Assembly: GCA_029582165.1 (NCBI GenBank)
Contig: CM055879.1
Span: 31,034,830-31,098,829 of the forward strand
From: Portulaca oleracea
Lineage: Eukaryota; Streptophyta; Magnoliopsida; Caryophyllales; Portulacaceae
Reading direction: 5' to 3'
DNA: 64,000 bases
In this document: positions 21,120 through 31,900 of the stretch, piece after piece
Numbering within the stretch: the stretch's first letter is position 1
Layout: every line of letters begins with the position of its first letter
Position numbers and translations under genes: made by a program
Notes under the pieces: generated by a model
The model's database searches: none
What the model was told of the DNA's origin: nothing
The model's input: only the letters and a program-made list of their open reading frames with translations

Positions 21120-21696
21120 GGGCATGTTTGGTTCAACTAGAGAGGAATGGAATGGAATAAAACTTGATACATAAAGGAATGGAATGGAACTTGATTCTTT
21201 GAAATCATATGTTTGGTTGATTAAAGGAATGGAATCAATATCATTGTTAATTTTTGATCTAAATATGGAATGAAGTTAAATAATAAATAATACTATTATT
21301 ATTGTCAAATTAATTTTCAATTTTCAATTTTAATTTTTAATCTTTTAAATTTAGTAATCTTTTAAATTTTATTTTATTATTTTTGTTTTTAATTTAATTT
21401 TAAATTTAATTTTTATTTTTTTATAAATGGGTTCAAAGGTGAATTAAAGGAAAATTATGAAAATAAAATTATTGGTATAAATTATTTTTATTTTTGAAGA
21501 TAAATATTGATATTTTGAGGAATGAGATATGAAACCTCCCAAAAAGGAGAGATATCAAATCCCCCTCAAATGGGGGGAACTTGATTCCTATGGATATCAA
21601 GTTCCATTCCTTAAATTTTCAATCAAACACAAAATAAAGGAATTTGATACCTTTAGGTATGAAGTTCCATTCCACATCTTCCAACCAAACACACCC
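21120..21696. mobile_element. Tourist-like (PIF/Harbinger) MITE, 577 bp, TSD TTA
   Basis: Termini GGGCATGTTTGGTT and AACCAAACACACCC, with TTA on both sides (21117-21119 and 21697-21699). Subterminal GGAATGGAAT/ATTCCATTCC words in inverted orientation; AT-rich centre. No transposase. Confidence 0.88.
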
Positions 21697-21825
21697 TTAG
21701 TTATTAGAAATTGAAATTATATTGCCATGTAGTATGGCAATAGCTATAGCCCCTACTGTGTCGAGCATGCCTTACTATGTGTGACTACCATGGATCAGAT
21801 ATGATTTGAGAGGGTTTAGCAACTA

Positions 21826-22052
21826 CTCTCCCTATGTTCTTCTTTATCTGTTCTCAGTATCAATCTTTAATCAATAATTTTTAATATAAATTGTTATAAA
21901 AAAATAAAACGTTATACTTTTTTGACAATATTTTTTATTACGAATCCAATGATATCAATTTTGCATGATGAATCATTATACAAATAAAGATATCAACAAT
22001 CAAAATTTTTAACACAATTTTTTAAATGACAAATAAATAAAAACGGAGAAAG
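21826..22052. mobile_element. Stowaway-like (Tc1/mariner) MITE
   Basis: TA-flanked, ends CTCTCCCTATGTTC and ACGGAGAAAG, a diverged version of the CTCCCTCCGTTC Stowaway terminus. The interior shares ATTACGAATC-AATGATATCAATTTTG with the copies at 28587, 37990 and 42623. Confidence 0.8.
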
Positions 22053-22337
22053 TAGCTGTTGTTGGTTATTGTTAATTGTTAGTTATTTTATTAGCTATTT
22101 GATTTTTTTTCTATTTTATTAATTGTTTTTTTAGTTGTTTTCATTAACTAGTTTTAAGGAAATACCGTTGTATAGACGGTAGAAACTTCATATGAATTGT
22201 CTAAGCTATACAAACATAATCGTATGACAAGTTGATTTCAATACTTCTATAATGAAATATTTTTGATGTTTAATTCTATTAATACTACAGCAACAATTGT
22301 GTAACTTATATTGGAAATTATTTGGGTTTCTTTATTA

Positions 22338-22592
22338 CTATATCTGTCCCTGATTAATTGCCACAAAAACTAATTTCACAAAACCAAGAAATATAGGGAA
22401 TGGAGCGAAAGATTTATACATTGCCAAAAATGTTCTTGAAAATACCCTTGGATAGATGTAAAAAGTGCATTTATTAGGGATAAAATGGGTATTATAGTTA
22501 TTGAAAATGTAAAAGTTAGGTAATTAGACAAATTAAATAAAAAGGGACGGAGAAATTAGTTAATTGGACAAATAAAAAGGGACGGAGGTAGT
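22338..22592. mobile_element. Stowaway-like MITE
   Basis: Left end TATCTGTCCCTGATTAATTG and right end AAAAAGGGACGGAGGTAGTA are inverted and TA-bounded. An internal partial duplication of the right end (AAAAGGGACGGAGAAATTAG) sits just before it. Confidence 0.75.
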
Positions 22593-22599
22593 ATATTGG

Positions 22600-23384
22600 G
22601 TTTCTTAATTGTATTACATCTGGTCAATCTAATTGGAGTGGTGGCCGGTAAAACAAGGTTTGGTCGTAGCTAGCTTGATGGTTTAGACTTTCTTTGATAG
22701 CTTGTTGATTAAGGTTAGCCTTTCTATAACTCCTCAATTTGAGGTATTTTGTGTGAGTCTCATGGAGATAGTATTGGGCGTTCCTGGAGAACGCCAAATG
22801 AGTGTTTGAGTAGGTGTCTCCTGAAGAGCATGCACCTGAATTGTGTGGGGGTTAGAGAACCAACACTTAGCTTGAGTTAAGGTCCTTAAAGCAACACAAT
22901 CCGATTACAATGACTTCAAGTACCAAGAATGTGGATTAAATCAAAGGTAAAGCCACCATCTAAGACAAAAAGAATTAATTAAGGTTACAAAGAACAAGGA
23001 TATGACTTGGCTTAAAGGCTCGGCCACCGATCAAGACTATGATTCCACCTAAGATTTGCATAAAGGGTAAGCCACCAACAAATCCATTAAGGAACCAAGA
23101 ATCCACCAAAGATTGGTAAATGACTCACCACCACAATTTTCTAAAGGATTCATTAATTAATTAAGATCACCACCTTGAATAAGGATAAAAATACTTAAGA
23201 TGCTTGAGAGAGAAAAACTTCAAGCTTCAAGCTTCATGCTTCACTGTCATTTCATATATCAAAGTTCTTTTTTTTTTCCCTCCATACGATAGCTAAGCTT
23301 TATAAGACTCAATACACAACAAAAGCTTGCTAGCTAAGCCCAAGTACATGTCCAAAAGAAGAAACAAAAGATACAAAAGTTTAC
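22600..23384. other. intergenic, possible retroelement debris
   Basis: No frame or repeat end recognised with confidence. Many AAGGTTA/CCACCA words and a TATAAAGC box on the minus strand near 23300 hint at an LTR. Confidence 0.3.
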
Positions 23385-23721
23385 TGTAATACCTCGATAT
23401 ATGGTTAAAAAATATGGTTTAAAGGATTGAAATGACTATTTATATCACCAATGTGCACTTTCCTTTTAGGAAGTTCATCCATTGAGAATTCCTCACACAA
23501 ATCACCACAAGTCCTCTCAGTGTGCTTCGTCCTCACTCACACGCTGCCCGGGAAAATTTCCCAGGAGGTCACCCTGCATCCTGAAACTACTCCCAACCAA
23601 GCACGCTTAACTGATGAGCTCCCAACGAATGAGCTGCCATAAAAGAAGGTGTACCTTGGCGATATGAGCAGTTATTTGAATCTCTTTAAGCCACACTTAA
23701 TCATATATTTAGGGTGTTAGC
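23385..23721 (-). mobile_element. chimeric Cassandra LTR with inverted end and 5S-like domain
   Basis: 23505-23721 is collinear with the Cassandra LTR at 13300-13520, including the 5S-like boxes on the minus strand (GTTAAGCGTGCTTGG, GACCTCCTGGGAAA). Bases 23385-23504 are instead an inverted, diverged copy of the opposite LTR end (GGTTTAAAGGATTGAAATGA versus GGCTTAAAGAGATTCAAATA on the other strand). Possible TSD TTTAC/GTTAC (4 of 5). The LTR thus has two like ends facing each other. Confidence 0.8.
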
Positions 23722-25181
23722 GTTACTATGTGAAGAAAAGTTAAAACAAATATTTATAATTTAATACAACAAAGGTCCAAGAACTTCAAGAAAAATCTAT
23801 GAAAAAGGGCTTCAAGAAAATGGCCTCTTCTATCACTAAGTGGTAAAGCATAAATTATAAATTAATGTATTAAGATAATTGTCGAAATGATCTTGATTAT
23901 GATAACCATTTAAACGACAAACCTTTCTTATTTATTGTATTTCCTTGTTATTTAGTTTATTCAGAAAATGAAAGAGAAAGAATGTTGTGAAATTGCCGAC
24001 CATTTATCAAAAATTGCAAAATTGATGAAATCATCATTACTTTATCTATGCACTTCATCGCTCATGATTTCATCCGACATATCTCCATTATTGTGAAAGG
24101 TGGAAAGTGTTTTAATAAATTCTAAAATAGTTCGATTTCAAATTAAATATATAGCACAAACCAATTTGAAGGATAACTAGCATAAGTTTTATTAATTATA
24201 TAAATCAAAGTGAGACAGGCTTACTATATCATGTGTTCATTACTTAAGTTATTCATGAGTTTAAAACTATAATCCATGAATAATGAATTGAAAATGATAA
24301 ATGTCTTGGACAAGACACATACTAAGTGTCTTGTCATTGTATAAAACCTATATATTTATAAATTAAATTGAAAAAAAATTACATGATTGACTTCTATATA
24401 CAACTATAATAATATATATAAATGGTATAAAATCACACATTTATCTATATTTTTTAAAATTTACAAAAAAGCGTCTAAAATATGCCCAACGGATGGGGTT
24501 CATTCGTTAGGGTGTCAATTTTAATTGTTTGCCTAGCCAACACATTCCAACCTCCTTATAGTTGATAATTAATTATATATGTCAAAAAAATTAAAAATGA
24601 TAATAAGTATGAATTTTATAAGCAACAAGATACTTTAGTAGTGTCTTACCCCAAGATACATATCATCATCACCCTGAATACAATTTCAAGACTCAAGACT
24701 CAAGAGCACGAATTATGAAGTCTATATTTGGCTTAAAGCAAATTGCTAAAATTTAATGACGATTTCAATGACGTCTCATTCAGAATTTTCCTTTAAAAAA
24801 CTCATTTAATATTTCAGACATGTATTATATCTTTGTCTCTAATTAAGGAATTCCAAAAGTTAATAATATCCGTAGTGAATATAATGAAAAAGTGGGTTGG
24901 CCCAAAACTAATTAGTATTAGCAAAAAAAAGTTCATAAATTCCAACATCTCCTATCTGAAAGTTCAAAATGACCTTGTACAATTATTATTATTATTTTTT
25001 TTTTTTGCACTGAAAGAAAAGAGCATAGCTTGTAGATGCATGCATGTAAGATGTACGAGAATGAGTTGTAGGTAATGTTCAGGTGCCTAGAACTAGCATT
25101 TTTCTCCAAGTCGGTCTCTTTTGATCCACAAAGCCTAATTATGTTGTAATATTTAAATTTGATACCTTATTTAAGGTAATA
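23722..25181. other. intergenic, AT-rich, nothing recognised
   Basis: Short A/T runs only, with a T-run at 24990-25004. Confidence 0.5.
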
Positions 25182-25453
25182 TCCCTCTCCTTTCCATATT
25201 ATTTGTCATTTTAACTAACTTTCTTTTTTTCATAATATCTGTCACTATATTTCCAATAACACATCAATTACTAATTTATCAAATTAACATTATTAATTAC
25301 ATCTTTTTCTTCAACTTTTCTTTTTTATTCATCTTTTCCTTTTTTTTTATTCACAATTTCTACATTTCCAATGTGCTAAATTAATACATATGGGAAGTTT
25401 TCTTGATTTTTTAATTTGTCTCCAAAGTGACACTTAATTTGGGAAGGAGGGAG
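25182..25453. mobile_element. Stowaway-like MITE upstream of the NPH3-like gene
   Basis: TA-flanked (25180-25181 and 25454-25455), ends TCCCTCTCCTTTCC and GGGAAGGAGGGAG in inverted orientation; T-rich interior. Lies about 430 bp upstream of the start codon, so within the likely promoter region. Confidence 0.8.
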
Positions 25454-25882
25454 TATGAAAGAATAATGCTTGAATTATATTATTTAAACTAATATCGGGT
25501 AAAGTTGGGTTTAAGACAACACAAAACATGATGCATGATTAAAGCCTCCAGGAATAGAAATAAGAAAGAAAATGTAAAGAAAAGTAATTAGAATGGAGGG
25601 GGTGCAGCCCTACCTTTCACCGAAAAGAGTGAGAATAGGTTCATTTGGCTTGACTTTTATTGGTGAAGAAATGATTAAAAAGAAGACATAAAAACATAAA
25701 AGAAACAACTTTAGAATGATGATATATAGTAATTGTATGATTACATATACTGGTCCCTTTAGCCGTGCATGCATAAACATAATGACTTGATCTTTTCCTT
25801 TTTACTCCCATCTGGATCCACTCATACTCATTACGAGCTATATTGAGAGTTTGAGACACACAGATAGAATTGAAGAAGAGCT
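25454..25882 (+). promoter_or_regulatory. proposed promoter and leader of the NPH3-like gene
   Basis: A TATATA word at 25723-25728 could direct initiation near 25755, giving a leader of about 130 bases ending AGAAGAGCTATGG. Inferred only from position and composition. Confidence 0.3.
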
Positions 25883-25995
25883 ATGGGTGAGTTGAAGCCT
25901 GGTAGTAGTAGTACTACTACTACAGCTAGCACCGCAGGAAAGAGAGGGTTTCGCAGCAGCTCAGGCAATAGTAACACCAGGCATGCCTCTCAATG
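25883..25995 (+). CDS. NPH3-like gene, exon 1 (start exon)
   Basis: 37 codons plus two bases: MGELKPGSSSTTTT, then a Ser/Thr/Gly/Arg-rich stretch to RHASQ and TG of a split Trp codon. Donor G|GTCAGT. The disordered N-terminus followed by a Q-W pair before the BTB domain fits NRL proteins. An alternative start exon closer to exon 2 cannot be excluded, but exon 2 has no in-frame ATG. Confidence 0.75.
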
Positions 25996-28900
25996 GTCAG
26001 TCTGTCCTTCTTTCATTCATGCTCAATTTCTTTCTTTGTGTGAAACCATCTCAACCAAAAGTTTAACCTGATGGTTGTAAGCCCAATGATGGTTTTATAT
26101 TCTAACGCGCCCTCTCACGTGAATGCCCTTTGGGTCACCTTTACCTTGCGCAAATAAATATAGGGGTATTGAGTTTCGAACCTAAGACCTCTTCTGCAAC
26201 CATCTTAAACTTTTAATTGAGATGGTTTCATATAATATCAGGGCAATGATACAATGGTCAGTCTAGCTATCGTTCTTTCATGCATGCTGAGTTCATTTCT
26301 TTGTCTTCCATCTCTGCTCTTTAATTCAGTCTTTGCTTGTGTTGTGTGTTTCATGTATGCTCAACTTCAGCCATGTTTTTAGTTCGGCTTATTCTGCTAC
26401 ACTTGTTCCTTATTTTTTTTTTTCCAAGTTAATTAGAGGCATGCAGCATTTGAACTGGAACAAATGTTTCATGTAGAATGTCATTAAAAAAAAAGTGACG
26501 TGTAGAAAGTTCTAGTTAGCATTTGATAGAGGATCCCGTCGTGGAAAAATTTGCATGTGAATGCCTTCATATTCATGGCATTTGTAACTTCAACTTGATC
26601 TTTCTGAGTTAATATTTATCTTTACTGACTTTTTGAACCAATTTGATTTAGAAATATTTTCGGTAAATTTAGTAACTTTTTTCGTGATTTGTTATGATAT
26701 TTATTTGCTAAATTTACGATTTTTTTTTTGTAAACAAATTTCATCACAAATCACACATTCATCAAAAAAGTTGCTAAATTTACCCGAAATGTTGCTAAAA
26801 TAATTTGCTTCAAAAGATCAAGGAAGATAAATGCTAACTCAAAAAAGTCATTAGGTTATATTATAAATGTCATATATAAACATGCAGGAGGGTATAAGGA
26901 AATTTTCCCTTATTGTATATATATATGATAGACAATTCATTATATTGGTACAAGTATTGCTAGTTTAATTGAAAGAATATTATTAGTATGTAAAATGATA
27001 AGCGTCTTGATTTAAAATGGTTAAGAACATCTTGAATTTTATCTAAATCACTCAAAATATTAAATATAAGAATATTTAAATCATTATAACAGTATGCTTC
27101 ATACTTTGAATGCTATTAAGACTTATAAACTATGTAAAATAATTATTTATTTATAATATTTTTTTATAAATATAAAACTATGCATAGAATATGTATTTTC
27201 TACTAAGGTTGATAAAATCAAGCTATAGTTTATATTTGTTGACTTAACTAATAAGTGTTATATTATTGTAGTTGATATATATATAATTATATATATATAA
27301 TTACTAGATAAAATGATATTAAAAGTTTATAAAAATGTGAATTATGGATAACTTAAGATGCTAATTAATGATCTTGATTCTAGGCACCTATCATTGTTCG
27401 GATAGTGCTTACATTTGCTTACATTTACTTATATGCCATCGGTTTTATACTCTTGAGACATCAATATCATAACTGCTCTTGAAAAGTTCCCATCCAGTCA
27501 TTTTTTGGTCCAAATCAATCGAATGTCAGACAAAAAAAATGATGTTTGATATTCATTTTTTGCATTTATTTTAGGTTGCATAATTTGAACAAGTCTAAAT
27601 TTACATCCACACAATAGAAATAAGAAAAATATCATATATAAATAAATTGTTCATTATCTAAATTCAAATGAAAATTTTATAGTTGTCCCCCTACTTTCCG
27701 GTGAATTATTAGATAGTCATTGGTCTACCTAACAAGATAATCTCATCCTTTAATTGATTGATATTAACATCTTCGTACATTTCTACGTATGAAGAAGATT
27801 GTCTATATTTAAATTCATCGTACTTCGCATTAGTGGCACTACGATAACCTTTGTTGTAGCATATAAGAAAAAGTGTGATGTAAAGATTACCTAACAACGC
27901 ACTCCTGCAAAATTTTAGATGAGACAATTTTAACAACCCTAAGCTGCAAAAAGAAGCTTTGAAGCTATAGTAGAAATAGAAGACAGACCAAGTTGCATGA
28001 TAAAGACCAAAATTAGAAGCTTCATACTACTTTTTTATTACACGATCGTATTCATCATTAGCCAGAAACAGATGAAGCAGCTGTGTGAAATTGATGAAGA
28101 TGTTTTTTCTTTCAAGCAGGCATATAGTCAGAAGATTGGCTATATAGCTATATACCAGATAGTCAAAAAGGGGTGACCTTTTTGTCCCCAAGAATTCCTC
28201 AATTTCTGCCAAATACACATCACACACACACTACCTCCATCTGCACTCCTAACTCATTACAAACTTTAAATTTTCTATTTTCTCTTTTCTTTAAAGTTTT
28301 TGTTTGGGGGTGGTGGGGCCTTGTAAATTTGTACTAGCACGACAACAAGGGAGACATGTCAATACCTAACACAGATTCTGTGACTCAAACAAGATCAAAT
28401 TAATATGCCCGCCTAAATGCCTTTTTATATCCGCCGTACCTATGATTGAATCATTGTGTTAGTAGTATAGGACAAGCCTTACTAAGGTGCAGTAATTTTG
28501 ATGATCTCTATGTAAATTTTGATGCATCATTGCTCAATAATCATGCTGAAAGTGTATGTTATTATGTTACACTGTTAAACTTGGTACTACCTCCGTTTTG
28601 TTTTGTCTATCGCCTAGCGAATTGTGGCAAAAATTTTGACCGTTAATATCTTAATTTGTATAATGATTCATCATACAAAATTAATATCATTAGATTCGTA
28701 ATAAAAAATACTATTAAAAAAGTATAATATTATATTTTTCTATAAAAGTTTTATATTAGAAATTATTGATTAAAAATTGACACAGAAAACCATAAATGAC
28801 AGATAAAAAAGAACGGAGGGAGTAAAGTTTTGGGCTATAGTTGCAAGTTTTAGCTAGCTAGCCATCTACTCCACTGAGTGGGAGTCTTTTGTATCGCATA

Positions 28901-31900
28901 ACAATATGTCTTTAGGCTCGAAATTCACTTTTTAATAGTTTAGTTGGTCCATTAAATTCTCCCAGAATATAAGAGCTCTATCTAACGTTGTGAATATAAA
29001 CATGAGGCTATTGAGATCCGAACCTGAAACCTCTTACATTCAATCTAAAAATATTATGTAAATCATCACAATCAAAAGTTTAAGTTGATGATTGCAAACT
29101 CAATAATTATTTTATACTCTAACAGTAATTAACGTAACTAGTTTTTTTGTACATATAAATTTTATTTTAAATTTAGGGTCCAAATTAGTGACCCGTATCC
29201 CTTATTTTTTGTTGAAGAAGTCGATCTGACCCTTACCAAAAGTTCGATGGACTTACTTTAATTTGACCCGAATCGACCCATTGTCCTACCATAATGTCTA
29301 GAGTCTAGACTGGCCAATCAATTTATTATTAAAAACTTAGATAACCATCGTTGTATGTCATTTTATGCATTTAGAGGTATGAAAAGACTAATATCCAAAG
29401 AGGAAAATTTTAAAAGAATCAAGTTGTTGCCAAGTCATTTTTCAGCATGCATGACATTCCACACATCACTTTCAATTAATGCAAGTTTTTTTCCTTTTTT
29501 TATTTGGCTTATTTATTACTTTGCTGGGTGAAAAAGGGGAGGGGGAGTTGTAGTTAATTAAGCTATAGAATAATACAGATTACATGACCAATCAAAGTTA
29601 TTTTTTAAATAATAATATTATATAGAATAGTAGTTTGTCTCTATTTTTTATTTTTTTTATTTCATGTGTAGATAATTTGAAGAAATGTCTCGATGGAAGT
29701 GTCTTTTAAATCCTATATATTATTTCCATTTTCCCGGTTTTTGTTTTTAAAAAAATCAAGCCATAGAATAAACTCTTGTTGTCCCTATGTGAGCCTCCTT
29801 TCCCTCAGCTAAGTTGTTTTTCACCCCTTGATATTAGCTACAGACTGCATTGATGTTTATTGCAATAAAGTTACTTATAATTGGATTAAAAAATAATATA
29901 AATTTTGCATTAAAATACTTATTAAATGTACAACACGACGCGTGTTAGTTTTGTACTTGTCCATGTTTACCCGTTGAAATGCTTTAACACTTAATTTGGT
30001 CCTTAAACTTGTCTTATTTACTTCCAACACATTTAATACCCACTTATACTCTTGAATAACATCATCATATAATACTATACATAAATCATGTAAACTTTTA
30101 TTTTTATCCAAAATTTTTAATTTTTTTGAAAAGTAGGTAAAATACATCTAGCGAATGAGGTTGATTTGATTATGGTACATGTCATTGATATTCATTTGCG
30201 TAGCCAGCCATATGAAAGCCTTTATAATTGATAATTTAATCATAATTACTAAAGACATTGGATTGAGAAATCACTAAAATACTAATTTGAAGGAAAAAGA
30301 CACTTAAAAAAAAGAGTGATAATTTAATCATAATTACTAATTTAATTTACAAATTGTGGGGGAGATCCAAAGCATGCAAGAGCCCACTTCAACCAAAGCC
30401 CATGATACACAAGTCAAGTAAGGTTTCATCTTAAAATCAATTGGTGTTAAGAGGAATATCTCACTTAACTTATATACCATATCCTTTCTCTTTACTTTTC
30501 CGATGCAAGACATTTTTACATATGGGTGAATCCTAACACAGATATATAAGCTTTATACAATAGCAAGACACTAAAAATCTGTCTTGCGACAAGATATTTA
30601 TCATTTTTGTACAAAAATATATGAGGTGGTAAGACATGTATCATCGTCCATTTGGATTTGGTATTCTAGCATTATCAAGCTCAGGCATGAATTGAAGCAT
30701 TTAACAAGAGTAACAATTGCCAGCGCGATTATCTAACCAATCCTTGTGAAATAATAATGGATGCAAACTCAGCTTCACCATTACATGAATAGACTGCCAT
30801 TAATGCATTTACTCTGAAATCGATTGAAGACATATATACGGTGCACACACACATACATACGATACATACCCCCCATAAGACTTGATTATAATTCGAACCT
30901 GCTAAGAAGGCGTAATCTAGGTAAACTGGCCACATCTTGTCTTTCTACCACCCTGCATTATTAGCTTGCATCAAGCTGCTATACTCAATAATTTCCTCCC
31001 CCTCCTAAATCAATCATTTTTCATCAACCAGTACGGATAGATCGTACACATAGACAGAGACTTCCTTAGCTTCTAGCTGCATATGCACTACACTCCACAT
31101 ATGTTTATGTTTACTATACAAAAAAACTGATTTCAGCCTCATATATTTGGGGTAGACCCACAAAACTTTTCCCTGCATGTCATGCAACTTTCAATACCCC
31201 TGTCCCTATTTACGTCGCCATCGTATGACAATCCATCAACGATCCAACGACATCCATTAATGGAATATCGCAGTTCGGGGCCTAATTATTTGGATATCAT
31301 TAAAGGGTTTGATTCTGATATGTGGGTGGTATGTCAGCATAGATTAGGTGAATGCATTCAAAGCGGTACGTGTGAAAGAAAAGTTTGATAACATCCAAAA
31401 AGAAAAAAATGTATGTTTGCTACTCATGTGCTTCTTTGGATTCAACCTCTTGTTGTGTTCTGTGCTGTCTGAACACCACTTCTAATCATCTCGCGTGTTT
31501 CAGGCCAGTTTCTGATGTTTCCAGCGATCTCACCGTTGATGTAGGACCTGCTACCTTTGCTCTTCACAAAGTAAGTACTCGCATCGATCCATCTCCTGGT
31601 TCTGTTTCTGTTTGGATAACTAGGTAATTGAAATAAACAGTAACAAAAAGGGAAAAGAGATTGGCCTGAAATCATGACAGAGTTTACATTTTTTTGCTGC
31701 AGTTTCCTCTGGTGTCGCGCAGTGGAAGAGTTCGGAAGCTTCTCCTGGAAGCAAAGGATTCAAAGATCTCCCGGATCTGTCTTCCCTCGATGCCAGGTGG
31801 GTCAGAGGCGTTTGAGCTGGCAGCAAAGTTCTGCTACGGCATCAATGTAGAGCTGACAGTGTCGAATGTGGCCATGCTAAAATGTGCTGCTCATTTCCTG

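Larger units (their letters stand above)
25996..31503 (+). other. intron 1 of the NPH3-like gene (5.5 kb)
   Basis: Bounded by GTCAGT and TTTCAG. Holds two related inverted-repeat elements (26041-26230 and about 28960-29125), a Stowaway (28587-28822), a solo TRIM LTR (30355-30538) and AT-rich filler. Two minus-strand frames near 27709-28227 are discussed under findings. No other gene is recognised. Confidence 0.75.

Noticed and set aside
28446..28646. 66-codon plus frame in intron 1
   Set aside because: Overlaps the left end of a Stowaway MITE and has no recognisable domain.
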